From NCBI GenBank assembly GCA_002332615.1, contig DDAL01000034.1, positions 987 to 49,301 on the forward strand: DNA of 48,315 bases, in the 5' to 3' direction. This DNA is from Sphingobacteriaceae bacterium UBA2059 (GTDB lineage: Bacteria > Bacteroidota > Bacteroidia > Sphingobacteriales > Sphingobacteriaceae). Shown one piece after another: positions 1-8,601 of the stretch. Under the pieces are notes generated by a model. That model saw nothing but the letters and a program-made list of their open reading frames with translations. It had not been told where the DNA came from and ran no database searches. Position 1 is the stretch's first letter; every line of letters starts with the position of its first letter. The position numbers were made by a program, and so were the translations under genes.

Positions 1-198
1 ACCTGCATCATGGTTGGGCAATGATAGTTCAAGCTCAACTACCTTTTCTGTATCATTTCTATATATTTTATGAGTAATAGCTGCATTGTTTGCACCTATG
101 CGTTCTACCAGACCGCTGCACACAGGGCTTTCGGACGGCCATTTAAAAAATTGATACTTAATCGAACTACTACCGCAGTTTACTACAAAAATATTCAT
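1..198 (-). CDS. ackA: Acetate kinase, N-terminal part (runs off the window)
   Basis: The first 66 codons of a minus-strand gene, starting at the ATG at 198 and cut by the window edge. The N-terminus begins MNIFVVNCGSSSIKYQFF, the phosphate-binding N-G/C-G-S-S-S-x-K motif that opens acetate kinases of the ASKHA fold. The enzyme converts acetyl phosphate and ADP to acetate and ATP in the cytoplasm. It lies 65 bp downstream of pta on the same strand, the usual pta-ackA order, so the two are probably cotranscribed. Only the N-terminus is visible, so completeness cannot be judged. Confidence 0.93.
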   Translation of the reverse strand, partial: MNIFVVNCGSSSIKYQFFKWPSESPVCSGLVERIGANNAAITHKIYRNDTEKVVELELSLPNHDAG

Positions 199-263
199 CT
201 ATCTATAAAAAATTAGGCAGGCCACGACGTACATAATACCTCATGTACAGCCCGCACATGTAA

Positions 264-2357
264 TTAATCCTGTTGGCTTTGAATGGCCGTAATGATAACG
301 GTATTTACAATATCGTCTACAGTACATCCGCGGCTCAAATCATTTACAGGCTTGTTCAAACCCTGTAACATGGGACCAATAGCCAATGCACCTGTCTCTC
401 TCTGCACCGCTTTATAAGTATTGTTCCCCGTGTTCAAATCCGGGAACACCAATACACTTGCCTGTCCAGCCACTTCCGAATTCGGGAGCTTCTGCTTTCC
501 CACCGACGGATCAACCGCAGCATCGTATTGTATAGGACCTTCCACCTTAAGATCCGGACGTTTAGTCTTAACAATCTCCGTTGCTTTTCTCACCTTATCC
601 ACATCTTCCCCAATACCCGAAGTGCCTGATGAGTAGGAAAGCATAGCAATTCGCGGCTCGATGCCAAATCTGCTGCTGCTGTCGGCCGAAGAAATGGCTA
701 TCTCAGCAAGCTGTTCGGCCGTAGGATTGGGATTCACGGCACAGTCACCAAACACCGAAACCCTGTCTGGCAAACACATAAAGAATACGGAAGATACAAC
801 CGATATGCCGGGCTTGGTCTTTACAAACTGCAAAGCCGGTTTAATTGTATGCTGAGTGGTATGCGAAGCACCAGATACCATTCCGTCAGCGTCACCCTTA
901 TACACCATCATAGTCCCAAAGTAAGATACGTCAATCATCAGGTCCCGGGCCATAGGCTGCGTTACATTCTTAGTCTTACGCAGCTCATACAAGGTATTGG
1001 CATAATCATCAAACATATCAGAAGTCGCCGGGTTAATGATAGAAACCTTGCTAAGGTCCATATCCAGCCCCAGCCTCCTTACAGAAGCCGCAACTTCATC
1101 CGGCTCGCCCAAGATGGTCAACTTCACTATACCCTGCTTAACAAGGCGTGCCGCAGCTTTTAATATACGGTCATCATCGCCTTCAGGAAGTACGATATGC
1201 TTCATCTCCCTGCGTGCCCATTGGCTTAGCTGATACTGGAACATGTGCGAAGTCATCCCTTCAGTTTTAAAAGTAACCAGTTTCTCATCCAATGCGTCCA
1301 TATCCATGTATCTGTCAAGCAAATCAATCGCAAGTTCAATCTTTTTGGGGTCAGCAAAACCAATTTGCGATTTTATAGCGGCAATCTGAGCAATTGTCTC
1401 AAAGGTTCCGGTCTGTACAGATATGATAGGCACAATAGTTTGCAAACCCTCAATAAGCTTCAGAATAGGCTCTTCCGGCTCAATACCTGCAGAAAGTACT
1501 ATACCCGCTATTTTAGGATAATTCAAAGACAAATTTGCCTGAAGTGAACCTATGATGATATCTCCCCGATCACCCGGCGTAACAATAAGAACATTTTCCT
1601 TAATATGATTAAGATACTTTGGCAGGTTCATTGCCCCGGTTACAAAATTATCCACCTGATTGGAAAGCGCATCCTCGCCAAACAAAAGCTTCCCCCCAAT
1701 ATTTTCAAATATTTCGCGCATTGTCGGGTTTTGCAAACCTTTATTTGCCGGAATAACCGTCAATATCTTATCCGTCTTCACTTGCAGCTTCAGCAGGCTC
1801 TCTATATCTTCGGCCTGTTCCTCTTTCGCTTTGTTAACAACAATAGCCAGTACCTGTACTTCTTTAACTTCAAAGTTCCTTAGCATAGTAAGTGCGGCGT
1901 TTACAATTTGCGCAGTACTTTTTCCTTCTGCAGAAACAACAATGATTACAGGTGCTGCAAGGTTCTTGGCGATGGCCACATTGGCCTCAAACTCAAAAGC
2001 AGTGCCCTCGCCTGTAAAATCGCTACCCTCAATAACTGTAAAGTCATAGTTATCTTCCAGGTTCTTGAATTTTGAGATGATCGTATCCATCATCTGTCCT
2101 TCGTTTTCGCTTTCCATATACTGCATTGCTTCTTCAGCAGTAAAAGCATAAGTATCGCTATAAGAAACCTTAAGTTCAAAATGCTTCAGAACCGTTTGAA
2201 TATGCGGGTCCTCCACATCTTTGCTATTGACATTGATCAGTGGTTTAAAATATCCTACCTTCTTGGTTTTGCCCAATAATCTGTTAATCAGGCCCAGCGT
2301 AACTATAGATTTACCGCTATTTGTTTCTGCTGCAGCTATAAAAATATTTTTAGTCAT
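264..2357 (-). CDS. pta: Phosphate acetyltransferase, long three-domain form
   Basis: Interconverts acetyl-CoA plus phosphate with acetyl phosphate plus CoA in the acetate overflow and assimilation pathway. The 697-residue product matches the long Pta type (about 700 aa). It has an N-terminal BioD-like P-loop domain (AAAETNSGKS, residues 8-17), a middle DRTGG-type domain (DRGDIIIG at 263-270) and a C-terminal catalytic PTA domain from about residue 385, with DGMVSGASHTT at 491-501. The start is the ATG at 2357. ackA follows 65 bp downstream. Upstream lies a perfect CRP/FNR-type inverted repeat at 2409-2424. Confidence 0.97.
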   Translation of the reverse strand: MTKNIFIAAAETNSGKSIVTLGLINRLLGKTKKVGYFKPLINVNSKDVEDPHIQTVLKHFELKVSYSDTYAFTAEEAMQYMESENEGQMMDTIISKFKNLEDNYDFTVIEGSDFTGEGTAFEFEANVAIAKNLAAPVIIVVSAEGKSTAQIVNAALTMLRNFEVKEVQVLAIVVNKAKEEQAEDIESLLKLQVKTDKILTVIPANKGLQNPTMREIFENIGGKLLFGEDALSNQVDNFVTGAMNLPKYLNHIKENVLIVTPGDRGDIIIGSLQANLSLNYPKIAGIVLSAGIEPEEPILKLIEGLQTIVPIISVQTGTFETIAQIAAIKSQIGFADPKKIELAIDLLDRYMDMDALDEKLVTFKTEGMTSHMFQYQLSQWARREMKHIVLPEGDDDRILKAAARLVKQGIVKLTILGEPDEVAASVRRLGLDMDLSKVSIINPATSDMFDDYANTLYELRKTKNVTQPMARDLMIDVSYFGTMMVYKGDADGMVSGASHTTQHTIKPALQFVKTKPGISVVSSVFFMCLPDRVSVFGDCAVNPNPTAEQLAEIAISSADSSSRFGIEPRIAMLSYSSGTSGIGEDVDKVRKATEIVKTKRPDLKVEGPIQYDAAVDPSVGKQKLPNSEVAGQASVLVFPDLNTGNNTYKAVQRETGALAIGPMLQGLNKPVNDLSRGCTVDDIVNTVIITAIQSQQD

Positions 2358-2408
2358 GACTATCTTTTTATAATTAGTGCGAATGTAAGCCTAATTAAAA
2401 ACAATTTT

Positions 2409-2424
2409 TGTGATATATCTCACA
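2409..2424. promoter_or_regulatory. CRP/FNR-type palindrome upstream of pta
   Basis: TGTGA-TATATC-TCACA is a perfect 5+6+5 inverted repeat matching the classical CRP/FNR-family operator. Its centre is about 59 bp upstream of the pta ATG, in the 90-bp gap between pta and the 3' end of the MFS gene, so pta-ackA is the only obvious target. The pattern is seen directly; the binding protein is inferred. Confidence 0.5.
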
Positions 2425-2447
2425 TTATACACTCATCCGCTTGTCAG

Positions 2448-3662
2448 TCAAAGCCTTTCTCTCTTAAAGCTACGCATAGCCAGCAAGGCACTTATTAGCA
2501 TAAGGAACGAGCCAAGCAAAAAAGGAGCTCCCGGAAAATGTACCGGCGCACCCTTTTCAGTAAAGTAAGCAAATATCGTTGTCATAAGAGGCGGGCCTAT
2601 AATAGAGGTTGCGCTCATCAAACTTGTAAGTCCGCCCTGCAGTTCTCCTTGCTGATTGGTAGGTACCTGATTGGATATAATGCCCTGCAAAGCCGGTCCG
2701 GCAATACCGCCCATACAATAGGGTATAGTAAATGCAAACATCATCCAGCCCTGGCTGGCAAAGGCATACAAAAGCAGTCCCAGACAGTAAAACAGCAAAC
2801 CTATATAAACGCTTTTTTGCTGCCCGAGTCGTGGTATAGCCACGCGTATCAGTAAGCCCTGAACTACAGCCATCATAAGTCCGAAAAAACCAAGCGAGTA
2901 ACCCACCCAAGCCTCATTCCACGAAAACTTTTCCATCACATAGTAGGTCCATGTTATCTGAACCGGGTTCATGCCAATGTAAAGGAGAATAAGCGAAACC
3001 AGTAAACCCGCTAAAGCCGGATACCTCCTTAAATATAAAACCGAGCCCAGGGGGTTCGCCCGCTTCCACTCAAATGCCCGTCGCTGGCGTTTATGCAAGG
3101 ATTCAGGCAATACAAAATAGCCATAGAGAAAATTAATAAAGCTAAGTGCGGCAGCAGCAAAAAAAGGAAGTCTGGAGCCGTAATGCCCCAAAACGCCTCC
3201 CAGTAAGGGACCGATAATGAAACCCAGGCCCCATGCCACGCCAATAAGACCAAAGTTCTGGGCACGCTTATCGGGTGTACTTACATCGGCAATATATGCC
3301 GAGGCAGTTGTCATACTTCCTCCGAGAATGCCAGATAAAATGCGTCCTATGAAAAGCCAGCCAATATTCGGTGCATAAGCAAGCAAAAGATAATTCAGGG
3401 CAAAGCCAAACAGCGATATAAGCAGTATCGGCCTCCTACCATACCGGTCGCTCAGGTTACCTAGTACAGGAGCAAAACTAAATTGCATAAAAGCATAGGA
3501 AAACATAAGCCAGCCCCCATATCTCGAAGCTGTACTCAGGTCGCCATTTATAAGCTCGGCAATAAGCTTGGGCACCACAGGGATAATAATACCTAAACCA
3601 ATAACATCTATAAGTATAGTAATAAATATAAACCCTAAAGCTGCCTGCTTCTTATTCGCCAT
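2448..3662 (-). CDS. MFS drug-type exporter (TetA/TCR-like, 12 TM)
   Basis: A 404-residue inner-membrane transporter of the major facilitator superfamily, probably a proton-driven drug exporter. The N-terminus (FIFITILIDVIGLGIIIPVV) and the loop 2-3 motif GNLSDRYGRRP are typical of the tetracycline/multidrug DHA1 group, and about twelve hydrophobic segments span the whole chain. I chose the ATG at 3662 over a GTG two codons upstream. It runs toward pta with a 90-bp gap and is probably transcribed alone. The substrate cannot be read from sequence; nothing supports calling it a real tetracycline-resistance gene. Confidence 0.88.
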   Translation of the reverse strand: MANKKQAALGFIFITILIDVIGLGIIIPVVPKLIAELINGDLSTASRYGGWLMFSYAFMQFSFAPVLGNLSDRYGRRPILLISLFGFALNYLLLAYAPNIGWLFIGRILSGILGGSMTTASAYIADVSTPDKRAQNFGLIGVAWGLGFIIGPLLGGVLGHYGSRLPFFAAAALSFINFLYGYFVLPESLHKRQRRAFEWKRANPLGSVLYLRRYPALAGLLVSLILLYIGMNPVQITWTYYVMEKFSWNEAWVGYSLGFFGLMMAVVQGLLIRVAIPRLGQQKSVYIGLLFYCLGLLLYAFASQGWMMFAFTIPYCMGGIAGPALQGIISNQVPTNQQGELQGGLTSLMSATSIIGPPLMTTIFAYFTEKGAPVHFPGAPFLLGSFLMLISALLAMRSFKRERL

Positions 3663-3750
3663 AAGCACAAATTAACCTGTACAACCTTAAATAAAAGCAT
3701 AACGAGTATAATTGTTTGAAAGAAAGACAAATAAGGCTTAGACCGGTTGG

Positions 3751-5085
3751 CTATATTGCTAGCTGCGCACGCAATTGAAGCATATCAACCTTTCGGTCAG
3801 AAAGTTTTCCGGGCTCTATCCAGGCACAGGTGTAATGCAAAAGAAATCTGAAAGAAGAGCTTAGGTTATAGTTCAAACCACCGGTCAGAGCTCGGGAAGC
3901 TCCTCCCATAAGCGGAGGACTCTTCTTTACGTCAGCGGAAGAAAGGGCGTTTAAGCCGGTAAAACCATAGCGGGCAACAAGCTCAAAGTCATTGCTTGCA
4001 GAAAGTCCGCCGAGCAAAGCGTCGGAACGTTTATATCCGTAAGAACCTCCCCGCAACAAATAACCAAGTTCCACATAAGCTCCCTCAAACGACACGCCTT
4101 CACGGTCGAAGCCATCATAATTCTCAGCCTTCCTGCTTACTAAACACCTGATGAACTCTCCCTGAACATAGAACTTAGGGGTAATGAGCAACGCTTCCGC
4201 ACCCAGCTTCAATTCGACGTGGGCCGCTGTTACTTCAGCCGCATTAAATTTTACAGATTTATTCACATAAGTTTCCAGCGGCGCTGAAAACTTTAGCATA
4301 TAAGACTCCGCTTTACTGCTGTTAATAAAAAAATCTGGCTGTATCTTCTTATACCTTCCCGAAAAGCCTGCCTGAAAAGTAAGATGTTTTTTCTGAGTGG
4401 CTATATAAACATACCGCCCCGTTAAAGACAGCCCCGGTACTTTAGTTGTTTCAGACTGATACCCATCGTTTAAAAAAACGCCCGAGTGGCTAAAGTAGCG
4501 CTTTCCATAACCGAGGTAGCTCATGCCAAGTGCGCGTCCGGGTGCCAGGGCCGTAACACTGCCGGGTTTGGCAATAAAGTGCATACTTCCTTCACTCGTA
4601 AGATTTGCAATTGAAAAGGGCTCCCTGCTATAGCCCACTTTAAAATACTTGCCGGAGGCTAGTTTATAATTAAAATAAGCATCTTTCAAAGACACAGAAC
4701 CTTTTCCGGCTACCAGCTTTAACCGGCCGTCAACACCTTCCAGCTTTAACTGGTCAGCAAAGTCAAAATCAGTACAGATTTCCCATTCCTTGCGCGAAAC
4801 CTTCAGTCTCAGCCTCGCTTCAGATACATTCAGTCCCGAAGTTAATGGCGTTACATCGGGGTTAAAAAGCGCCCCGTCAAAAGACAAGCGTACTCCGGGT
4901 AAGATTTTCAACCTATTCTCCTTAAGCGTATCAGCCCTTAAAGCCTCACTTGCCAGCGCTTTTGCAGAATGAGGCAGTACCGAAAGCGCCAATAAAAAGA
5001 AAAGTCCGAAAGGAGAACCTGCCGCTGGCAGGCTCTCAGGCCTACAGGCAAAACCTGCCGGCTTAACATACGTACTTTTTTGCAA
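3751..5085 (-). CDS. Phosphate-selective porin O/P-like outer-membrane protein, start uncertain
   Basis: The mature part resembles the OprO/OprP porin family (Pfam PF07396), with SVSLKDAYFNYKL, FKVGYSREPFSIANLTSEG and ALAPGRALGMSYLGYG followed by amphipathic strands up to a C-terminal LRAQLAI. A plausible signal sequence, SPFGLFFLLALSVLPHSAKA, precedes it. No in-frame ATG exists near this signal. The coordinate given uses a TTG at 5085, inside the last codons of glpD; an inner TTG in the signal sequence is another option. A palindromic GGCAGG/CCTGCC element occupies the exact gene boundary and may have replaced the original start. The gene is downstream of glpD, so phosphate or glycerol-3-phosphate is a reasonable but unproven solute. 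Confidence 0.72.
   Translation of the reverse strand: MQKSTYVKPAGFACRPESLPAAGSPFGLFFLLALSVLPHSAKALASEALRADTLKENRLKILPGVRLSFDGALFNPDVTPLTSGLNVSEARLRLKVSRKEWEICTDFDFADQLKLEGVDGRLKLVAGKGSVSLKDAYFNYKLASGKYFKVGYSREPFSIANLTSEGSMHFIAKPGSVTALAPGRALGMSYLGYGKRYFSHSGVFLNDGYQSETTKVPGLSLTGRYVYIATQKKHLTFQAGFSGRYKKIQPDFFINSSKAESYMLKFSAPLETYVNKSVKFNAAEVTAAHVELKLGAEALLITPKFYVQGEFIRCLVSRKAENYDGFDREGVSFEGAYVELGYLLRGGSYGYKRSDALLGGLSASNDFELVARYGFTGLNALSSADVKKSPPLMGGASRALTGGLNYNLSSSFRFLLHYTCAWIEPGKLSDRKVDMLQLRAQLAI
5018..5062. repeat. Small REP-like palindrome at the glpD/porin boundary
   Basis: The segment contains CCTGCC-gct-GGCAGG (5018-5032) and, after a short gap, AGGCAAAACCTGCC and GGC, so that GGCAGGTT occurs twice in direct orientation on the minus strand. 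It lies immediately behind the glpD stop codon (5063-5065) and within the presumptive N-terminal coding part of the porin. It looks like a small REP-type or terminator-like insertion. Only one copy is visible in this window. Confidence 0.4.
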
Positions 5086-6628
5086 GCTCCCTGAATTCTT
5101 CAATCTCTGCAGCCACCCAGCTTTCGTTTCTACCTTTTTCTGCAGCCATAATACGGGCCACTTCAGGAGCCATCCGTACACTTTCATCCACATCCAAAAG
5201 CATAGCGCGCGTACGTCTTGACAAAAAGTCTTCAACCTTTTCGGCCATTTCGTTGCGCACTGCCCAAACAAGCTGCGCCTTTTTAATAAGAAGTTTCTCG
5301 CTGAGCCACTGTTCTCCACCCTCTACTTTTTTTCCAAGTTCATTAATCTTTTCCTTATCCGATCCGTAATAATACATGGGGTCACTTTGCAGCACCCCCT
5401 CCTTATAACCATGGATAGCAAGGTGCTGGGTACGCGTTCTCGTTCTTTCCCAACCAAGTACCTGTTCCATCCTAGAAACAAGGTCTTCACCCATTTTTCT
5501 ATAGGTGGTCCATTTCCCCCCAATTATCGAAAAAAGATTAGATTTAGACACTATAATTTTATGACTTCTTGATATTTCTTTCGTTTTACCGCTCCCTTCA
5601 GTATCGTTACTTGCAGCCAGTGGCCGCAGTCCTGTAAATACAGACAGAACATCTTTGCGTTGCGGTTTCGTACTCAAATACCTGCCCGCTGTAGTAATAA
5701 TGAAGTCTATCTCCTGTTCAAGGGCCTCTGGCTCAAGAGATTCCGTTTTAACAGGCGTATCTGTAGTACCCAATACAATCTTATTATGCCATGGCACGGC
5801 AAAGAGCACCCGTCCGTCATCTGTTTTCGGAATCATAATGGCATTTTCACTCGGGCAAAACTTGCGATCAATCACAACATGTACTCCCTGGGAGGGGCTA
5901 ATGGTCTTTACGTCCCTGCCCAGGTCCATTTTATTTATATCGTCAGCAAATACACCCGTAGCATTCACTACCGCCTCTGCGCTTACTGTATAAGTCGCAC
6001 CGCTTAAAACATCTTTAAAATCCACGCCGCTCACTTTACCAACAGCGTTTTTCTTAAGGCCGCAAACACGTGCATAATTCAGCACGGTTCCTCCTTTCTC
6101 TACAATTGTTTGTGCAAGATTAATAGCCAGACGAGAATCATCAAACTGCCCGTCATGATATAAAACCCCTCCTCTCAAGCCTTTAACCTTTATAGAAGGT
6201 ATCATCTCCAGAGTTTTAGCTTTTGATATAAATTTAGACTTGCCCAGGCTAAGCTTCCCTGCAAGCAAATCATAAAATTTTAGTCCTATCGTATACATAA
6301 GCACATCCAGCACAGAGTACAGCGGAATTACAAACGAAACATTTCGCGTAAGATGTGGAGCATTCTTCAATAATAGCCCCCGCTCTCTGCAAGCCTCCCT
6401 CACAAGGTCAACATAGCCCTGCGCCAGATACCTCACCCCTCCATGTACAAGCTTGGTGCTTTTACTGGATGTAGATTTCGAAAAGTCACTTTGCTCAAGA
6501 AGAAGCATCTTATACCCTCTGCTCACTGCTTCCAGAGCAGTCCCGAGTCCGGTTGCTCCACCACCAATTACTACCACATCCCATTTATCTGTGCTTTTTA
6601 CAGACACCAATTGATTAATTCTGTTCAT
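5063..6628 (-). CDS. glpD: FAD-dependent glycerol-3-phosphate dehydrogenase
   Basis: Oxidises sn-glycerol-3-phosphate to dihydroxyacetone phosphate and passes electrons to the quinone pool at the inner membrane. The 521-residue product has the N-terminal FAD-binding fold DVVVIGGGATGLGTALEA (GxGxxG at 22-27), the family segment KLVHGGVRYLAQGYVDLVREA, and the FAD-closing motif SIIGGKWTTYRKMGED. The C-terminal part (RNEMAEKVEDFLSRRTRA) is the DAO C-domain. The start is the ATG at 6628. It is divergent from the GDPD phosphodiesterase gene across an 850-bp gap and followed by the porin, which suggests linked glycerophosphate metabolism. Confidence 0.96.
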   Translation of the reverse strand: MNRINQLVSVKSTDKWDVVVIGGGATGLGTALEAVSRGYKMLLLEQSDFSKSTSSKSTKLVHGGVRYLAQGYVDLVREACRERGLLLKNAPHLTRNVSFVIPLYSVLDVLMYTIGLKFYDLLAGKLSLGKSKFISKAKTLEMIPSIKVKGLRGGVLYHDGQFDDSRLAINLAQTIVEKGGTVLNYARVCGLKKNAVGKVSGVDFKDVLSGATYTVSAEAVVNATGVFADDINKMDLGRDVKTISPSQGVHVVIDRKFCPSENAIMIPKTDDGRVLFAVPWHNKIVLGTTDTPVKTESLEPEALEQEIDFIITTAGRYLSTKPQRKDVLSVFTGLRPLAASNDTEGSGKTKEISRSHKIIVSKSNLFSIIGGKWTTYRKMGEDLVSRMEQVLGWERTRTRTQHLAIHGYKEGVLQSDPMYYYGSDKEKINELGKKVEGGEQWLSEKLLIKKAQLVWAVRNEMAEKVEDFLSRRTRAMLLDVDESVRMAPEVARIMAAEKGRNESWVAAEIEEFRELAKKYVC

Positions 6629-6684
6629 ACTATACCAAAACCATTTAAAAGCTTCGTTTGCTTTTTATTGCTTTCGCTAAAGTA

Positions 6685-6718
6685 CAAATTTATTTATTTA
6701 TACTTCTAATAATTCAAT
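6685..6718 (-). promoter_or_regulatory. Candidate Bacteroidota promoter for glpD
   Basis: On the minus strand a TAAATTTG box (6692-6685) fits the Bacteroidota -7 consensus TAnnTTTG. An ATTG, close to the -33 TTTG, lies 22 bp further upstream (6718-6715). The -7 box ends about 56 bp before the glpD ATG. The region is AT-rich, so a chance match is possible. Confidence 0.33.
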
Positions 6719-7114
6719 ACATATCCCGCCTGTAAAAGAAAATATCGGTATAAAATATTGTCGATCAATAAATTATGCCGACAGATAAAAGAAATAAAAA
6801 ATAAGCGTGATAAAGCGTCTTTTTACAGCCTGAGCTTCCGGCTAAATTCACAGAAAGCGAAAAGATGCAGATGTGTGTAGTTTAGATCTAAAAAGACACA
6901 CATAAATCAGTATTTCAGTACTCCTTCTATTCCAGAGGAATCAAAACGACTCTCCGGAAGAAAACAACTTTAAAGTTACCAATTTTCGCATCTTACTCAG
7001 TTTGATATTGGGAAGGGTTACAGTCCTAATACTTGGGAGACATCAGGATAATAATGCGCTGAATTTTTAAATATCCAAAAGCGTGGGTGTTTTTTCAGAC
7101 TTGGTGAAAAACAA

Positions 7115-7245
7115 ATGAATTGTATTACTACAGAAGTGTTAGATAGTATAAGTGAATGGAGAAAAGTAGCGGACGAAATAGGAATTTCCTAAAGTGAACG
7201 AGAGATGATGCAGGAACATTCAAAATATAGACAGAAAAAGAAAGT
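7115..7245 (+). pseudogene. Relic of a HipA-like toxin C-terminus
   Basis: One frame reads ISEWRKVADEIGIS, a stop (TAA at 7190-7192), then SEREMMQ. This resembles the W...A..IGIS..E...M ending of Bacteroidota HipA-family serine kinases. Stops in all frames upstream and the premature stop inside show it is not functional. The match rests on about 22 residues recalled from the family, so it is tentative. No HipB-like antitoxin is visible. Confidence 0.3.
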
Positions 7246-7305
7246 TTCGATACCTGTGCGCTTCGGCGCTGAATTGCGTTAGCGCGTAAGCCACGCGCGC
7301 TCCGT

Positions 7306-7402
7306 CTCCTCTATTAAGAGGTTGGCACTGAGGATTCGTGCCCCGGCACTGGGCGAGGTGTGTTTAGCGGAGGCCCTGTGCGTTTTGCCTCCTCTATCAA
7401 GA
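7306..7402 (+). repeat. Hairpin repeat family, degenerate copy plus partial copy
   Basis: A CCTCT-ATTA-AGAGG hairpin (7308-7321) is followed by GTTGG, ATTCGTGCCCCGGC and the tail CGAGGTGTGTT (7354-7364). After 23 bp a second hairpin start, CCTCCTCTATCAAGA, appears (7388-7402). Layout and tail are the same as in the copy at 8410-8479, which identifies the family. The DNA between glpD and GDPD here is otherwise non-coding. Confidence 0.7.
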
Positions 7403-7476
7403 CATTTGGTTTTTGATATTTATATATTAAACAGGACCTTTGACCTCGCCGGAACTCTGGTTAAAACTCCATAAGC

Positions 7477-8355
7477 ATGTCTGAACATCTTTCTATACCT
7501 ACGCTCCTAGCACTTGTATTGCTTCCCCTTACAATGCTGGCTCAAAAGCCTATGTCGCTACAAACCTTTCCTCAGACTAAGGTAATGGTAGTAGCCCATC
7601 GGGGCGACTGGCGCAATGCTCCCGAAAACTCCTTATGGGCCATCAGAAAAGCCATAGAGATGGGAGTAGATATGGTGGAACTGGATATTGCCCTTACTAA
7701 AGACAGTGTACTCATGCTCATGCACGATAAAACCCTAGACCGTACCACCAATGGCACCGGACGACTGGAACATTATACGCTCAAAGAAATTAAGCAGCTG
7801 TACCTGCGCGATGGACTGGGCGTAGTTACATCCATGCGCGTACCCACCCTGCATGAGGCATTACAGATCACTAAGGGACGCATATTCATCAATCTGGATA
7901 AAGGCTACCAGCACATTAAGCTGGTATATCCTATGCTGGTAAAAGAGAACATGGTTTCGCAAGTGGTATTTAAGGGAAACGCTTCCTGGGAATCCTTTAG
8001 CAACTGGCTCGGGCCTTTGAAAGATTCAATTAACTATATGCCTATTATTGGTTTGGAAAAAGGGAACGGCCAGGCCGAAGTAGATGCGTTTCTTGTTCAT
8101 TATAAACCCTATGGATTTGAGTTTACCCTGGGTAATACCGAAGCTAATCTTTTGGATTTTAAAGCGATAATCCGGCGCGGGATTCGCGTATGGATGAACT
8201 CCCTGTGGTCACACCACAACGCTGGTCATGAAGATGACAAAGCCCTTGAAGATCCTGATGTGTACAGCTGGTACCTGAAAAAAGGCATTAACATAATACA
8301 GACGGACCGGCCAGCACTACTTATTGACTACCTGCGGAGCAAAGGATTAAAATAA
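7477..8355 (+). CDS. Periplasmic glycerophosphodiester phosphodiesterase family protein
   Basis: Hydrolyses glycerophosphodiesters to glycerol-3-phosphate and an alcohol, or a related phosphodiester. The 292-residue product has a signal peptide (LLALVLLPLTMLAQ) and then the GDPD TIM-barrel. The key pieces are HRGDWRNAPENS (His41, Arg42, Glu50), VELDIALTKD (Glu68, Asp70), MHDKTLDRTTNG (His83) and a C-terminal GINIIQTDRPALLIDYL. These are the metal-binding and catalytic positions of the family. The start is the ATG at 7477. It is divergent from glpD, whose substrate is the product of this enzyme. The exact substrate is unknown. Confidence 0.92.
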   Translation: MSEHLSIPTLLALVLLPLTMLAQKPMSLQTFPQTKVMVVAHRGDWRNAPENSLWAIRKAIEMGVDMVELDIALTKDSVLMLMHDKTLDRTTNGTGRLEHYTLKEIKQLYLRDGLGVVTSMRVPTLHEALQITKGRIFINLDKGYQHIKLVYPMLVKENMVSQVVFKGNASWESFSNWLGPLKDSINYMPIIGLEKGNGQAEVDAFLVHYKPYGFEFTLGNTEANLLDFKAIIRRGIRVWMNSLWSHHNAGHEDDKALEDPDVYSWYLKKGINIIQTDRPALLIDYLRSKGLK

Positions 8356-8409
8356 TAAAAAACCTCCGCGACTCTACCCTTTTACATACTTAATTAGTCT
8401 TCGAGCATT

Positions 8410-8479
8410 CTCCTCTATCAAGAGGAGTGGACCAGAGGATTTGTGCCCCGGCCCGTGCGCTTCCGGGACGAGGTGTGTT
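8410..8479 (+). repeat. Hairpin repeat family, full forward copy
   Basis: It starts with a perfect hairpin, CTCCTCT-ATCA-AGAGGAG (8410-8427), then TGG, a variable part with TTTGTGCCCCGGC, and ends in TTCCGGGACGAGGTGTGTT (8461-8479). That last 19-base string recurs exactly at 8602-8620. Confidence 0.8.
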
Positions 8480-8519
8480 GTGCGAAGGCCTAGCGCGCGC
8501 TGCCTGAACAGCGCTTCAT

Positions 8520-8588
8520 AACATACCCCGGCTCGCTGGCGCAGGGCCTCCCCTCCCGGCCGCGAGCCACCCCTTTTGATAAAGGGGA
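8520..8588 (-). repeat. Hairpin repeat family, reverse copy
   Basis: Read on the minus strand it runs CTCCCCTTTATCAAAAGGGG, TGGCTCGCGGCC, a variable G-rich part, then GCCAGCGAGCCGGGGTATGT. This is the same sequence type as the three tandem copies at 47.6-47.8 kb, 39 kb away. The stem CCCCTTT/AAAGGGG closes the same ATCA loop. Confidence 0.8.
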
Positions 8589-8601
8589 GTGTTAGAGCAG
8601 T

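Larger units (their letters stand above)
6629..7476. other. 850-bp intergenic region between divergent glpD and GDPD genes
   Basis: No intact gene fits here. The glpD end holds the candidate glpD promoter. At 7115-7245 there is a decayed stretch resembling the C-terminus of HipA-family toxins. At 7306-7402 there are a nearly complete and a partial copy of the hairpin repeat family. Just before the GDPD gene, TTTG (7415-7418) and GACCTTTG (7435-7442) are a weak promoter-like pair. The rest (about 6720-7110) shows only stop-rich AT DNA. Confidence 0.7.

Noticed and set aside
2448..3662. Annotation as a tetracycline resistance determinant
   Set aside because: The protein fits the broad DHA1 exporter group, but no residues specific to TetA can be claimed and there is no TetR-like neighbour.
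5086..5319. N-terminal extension of the porin into glpD
   Set aside because: The frame is open by chance opposite the conserved GlpD C-terminus; the extra residues lack any signal-peptide or porin character.
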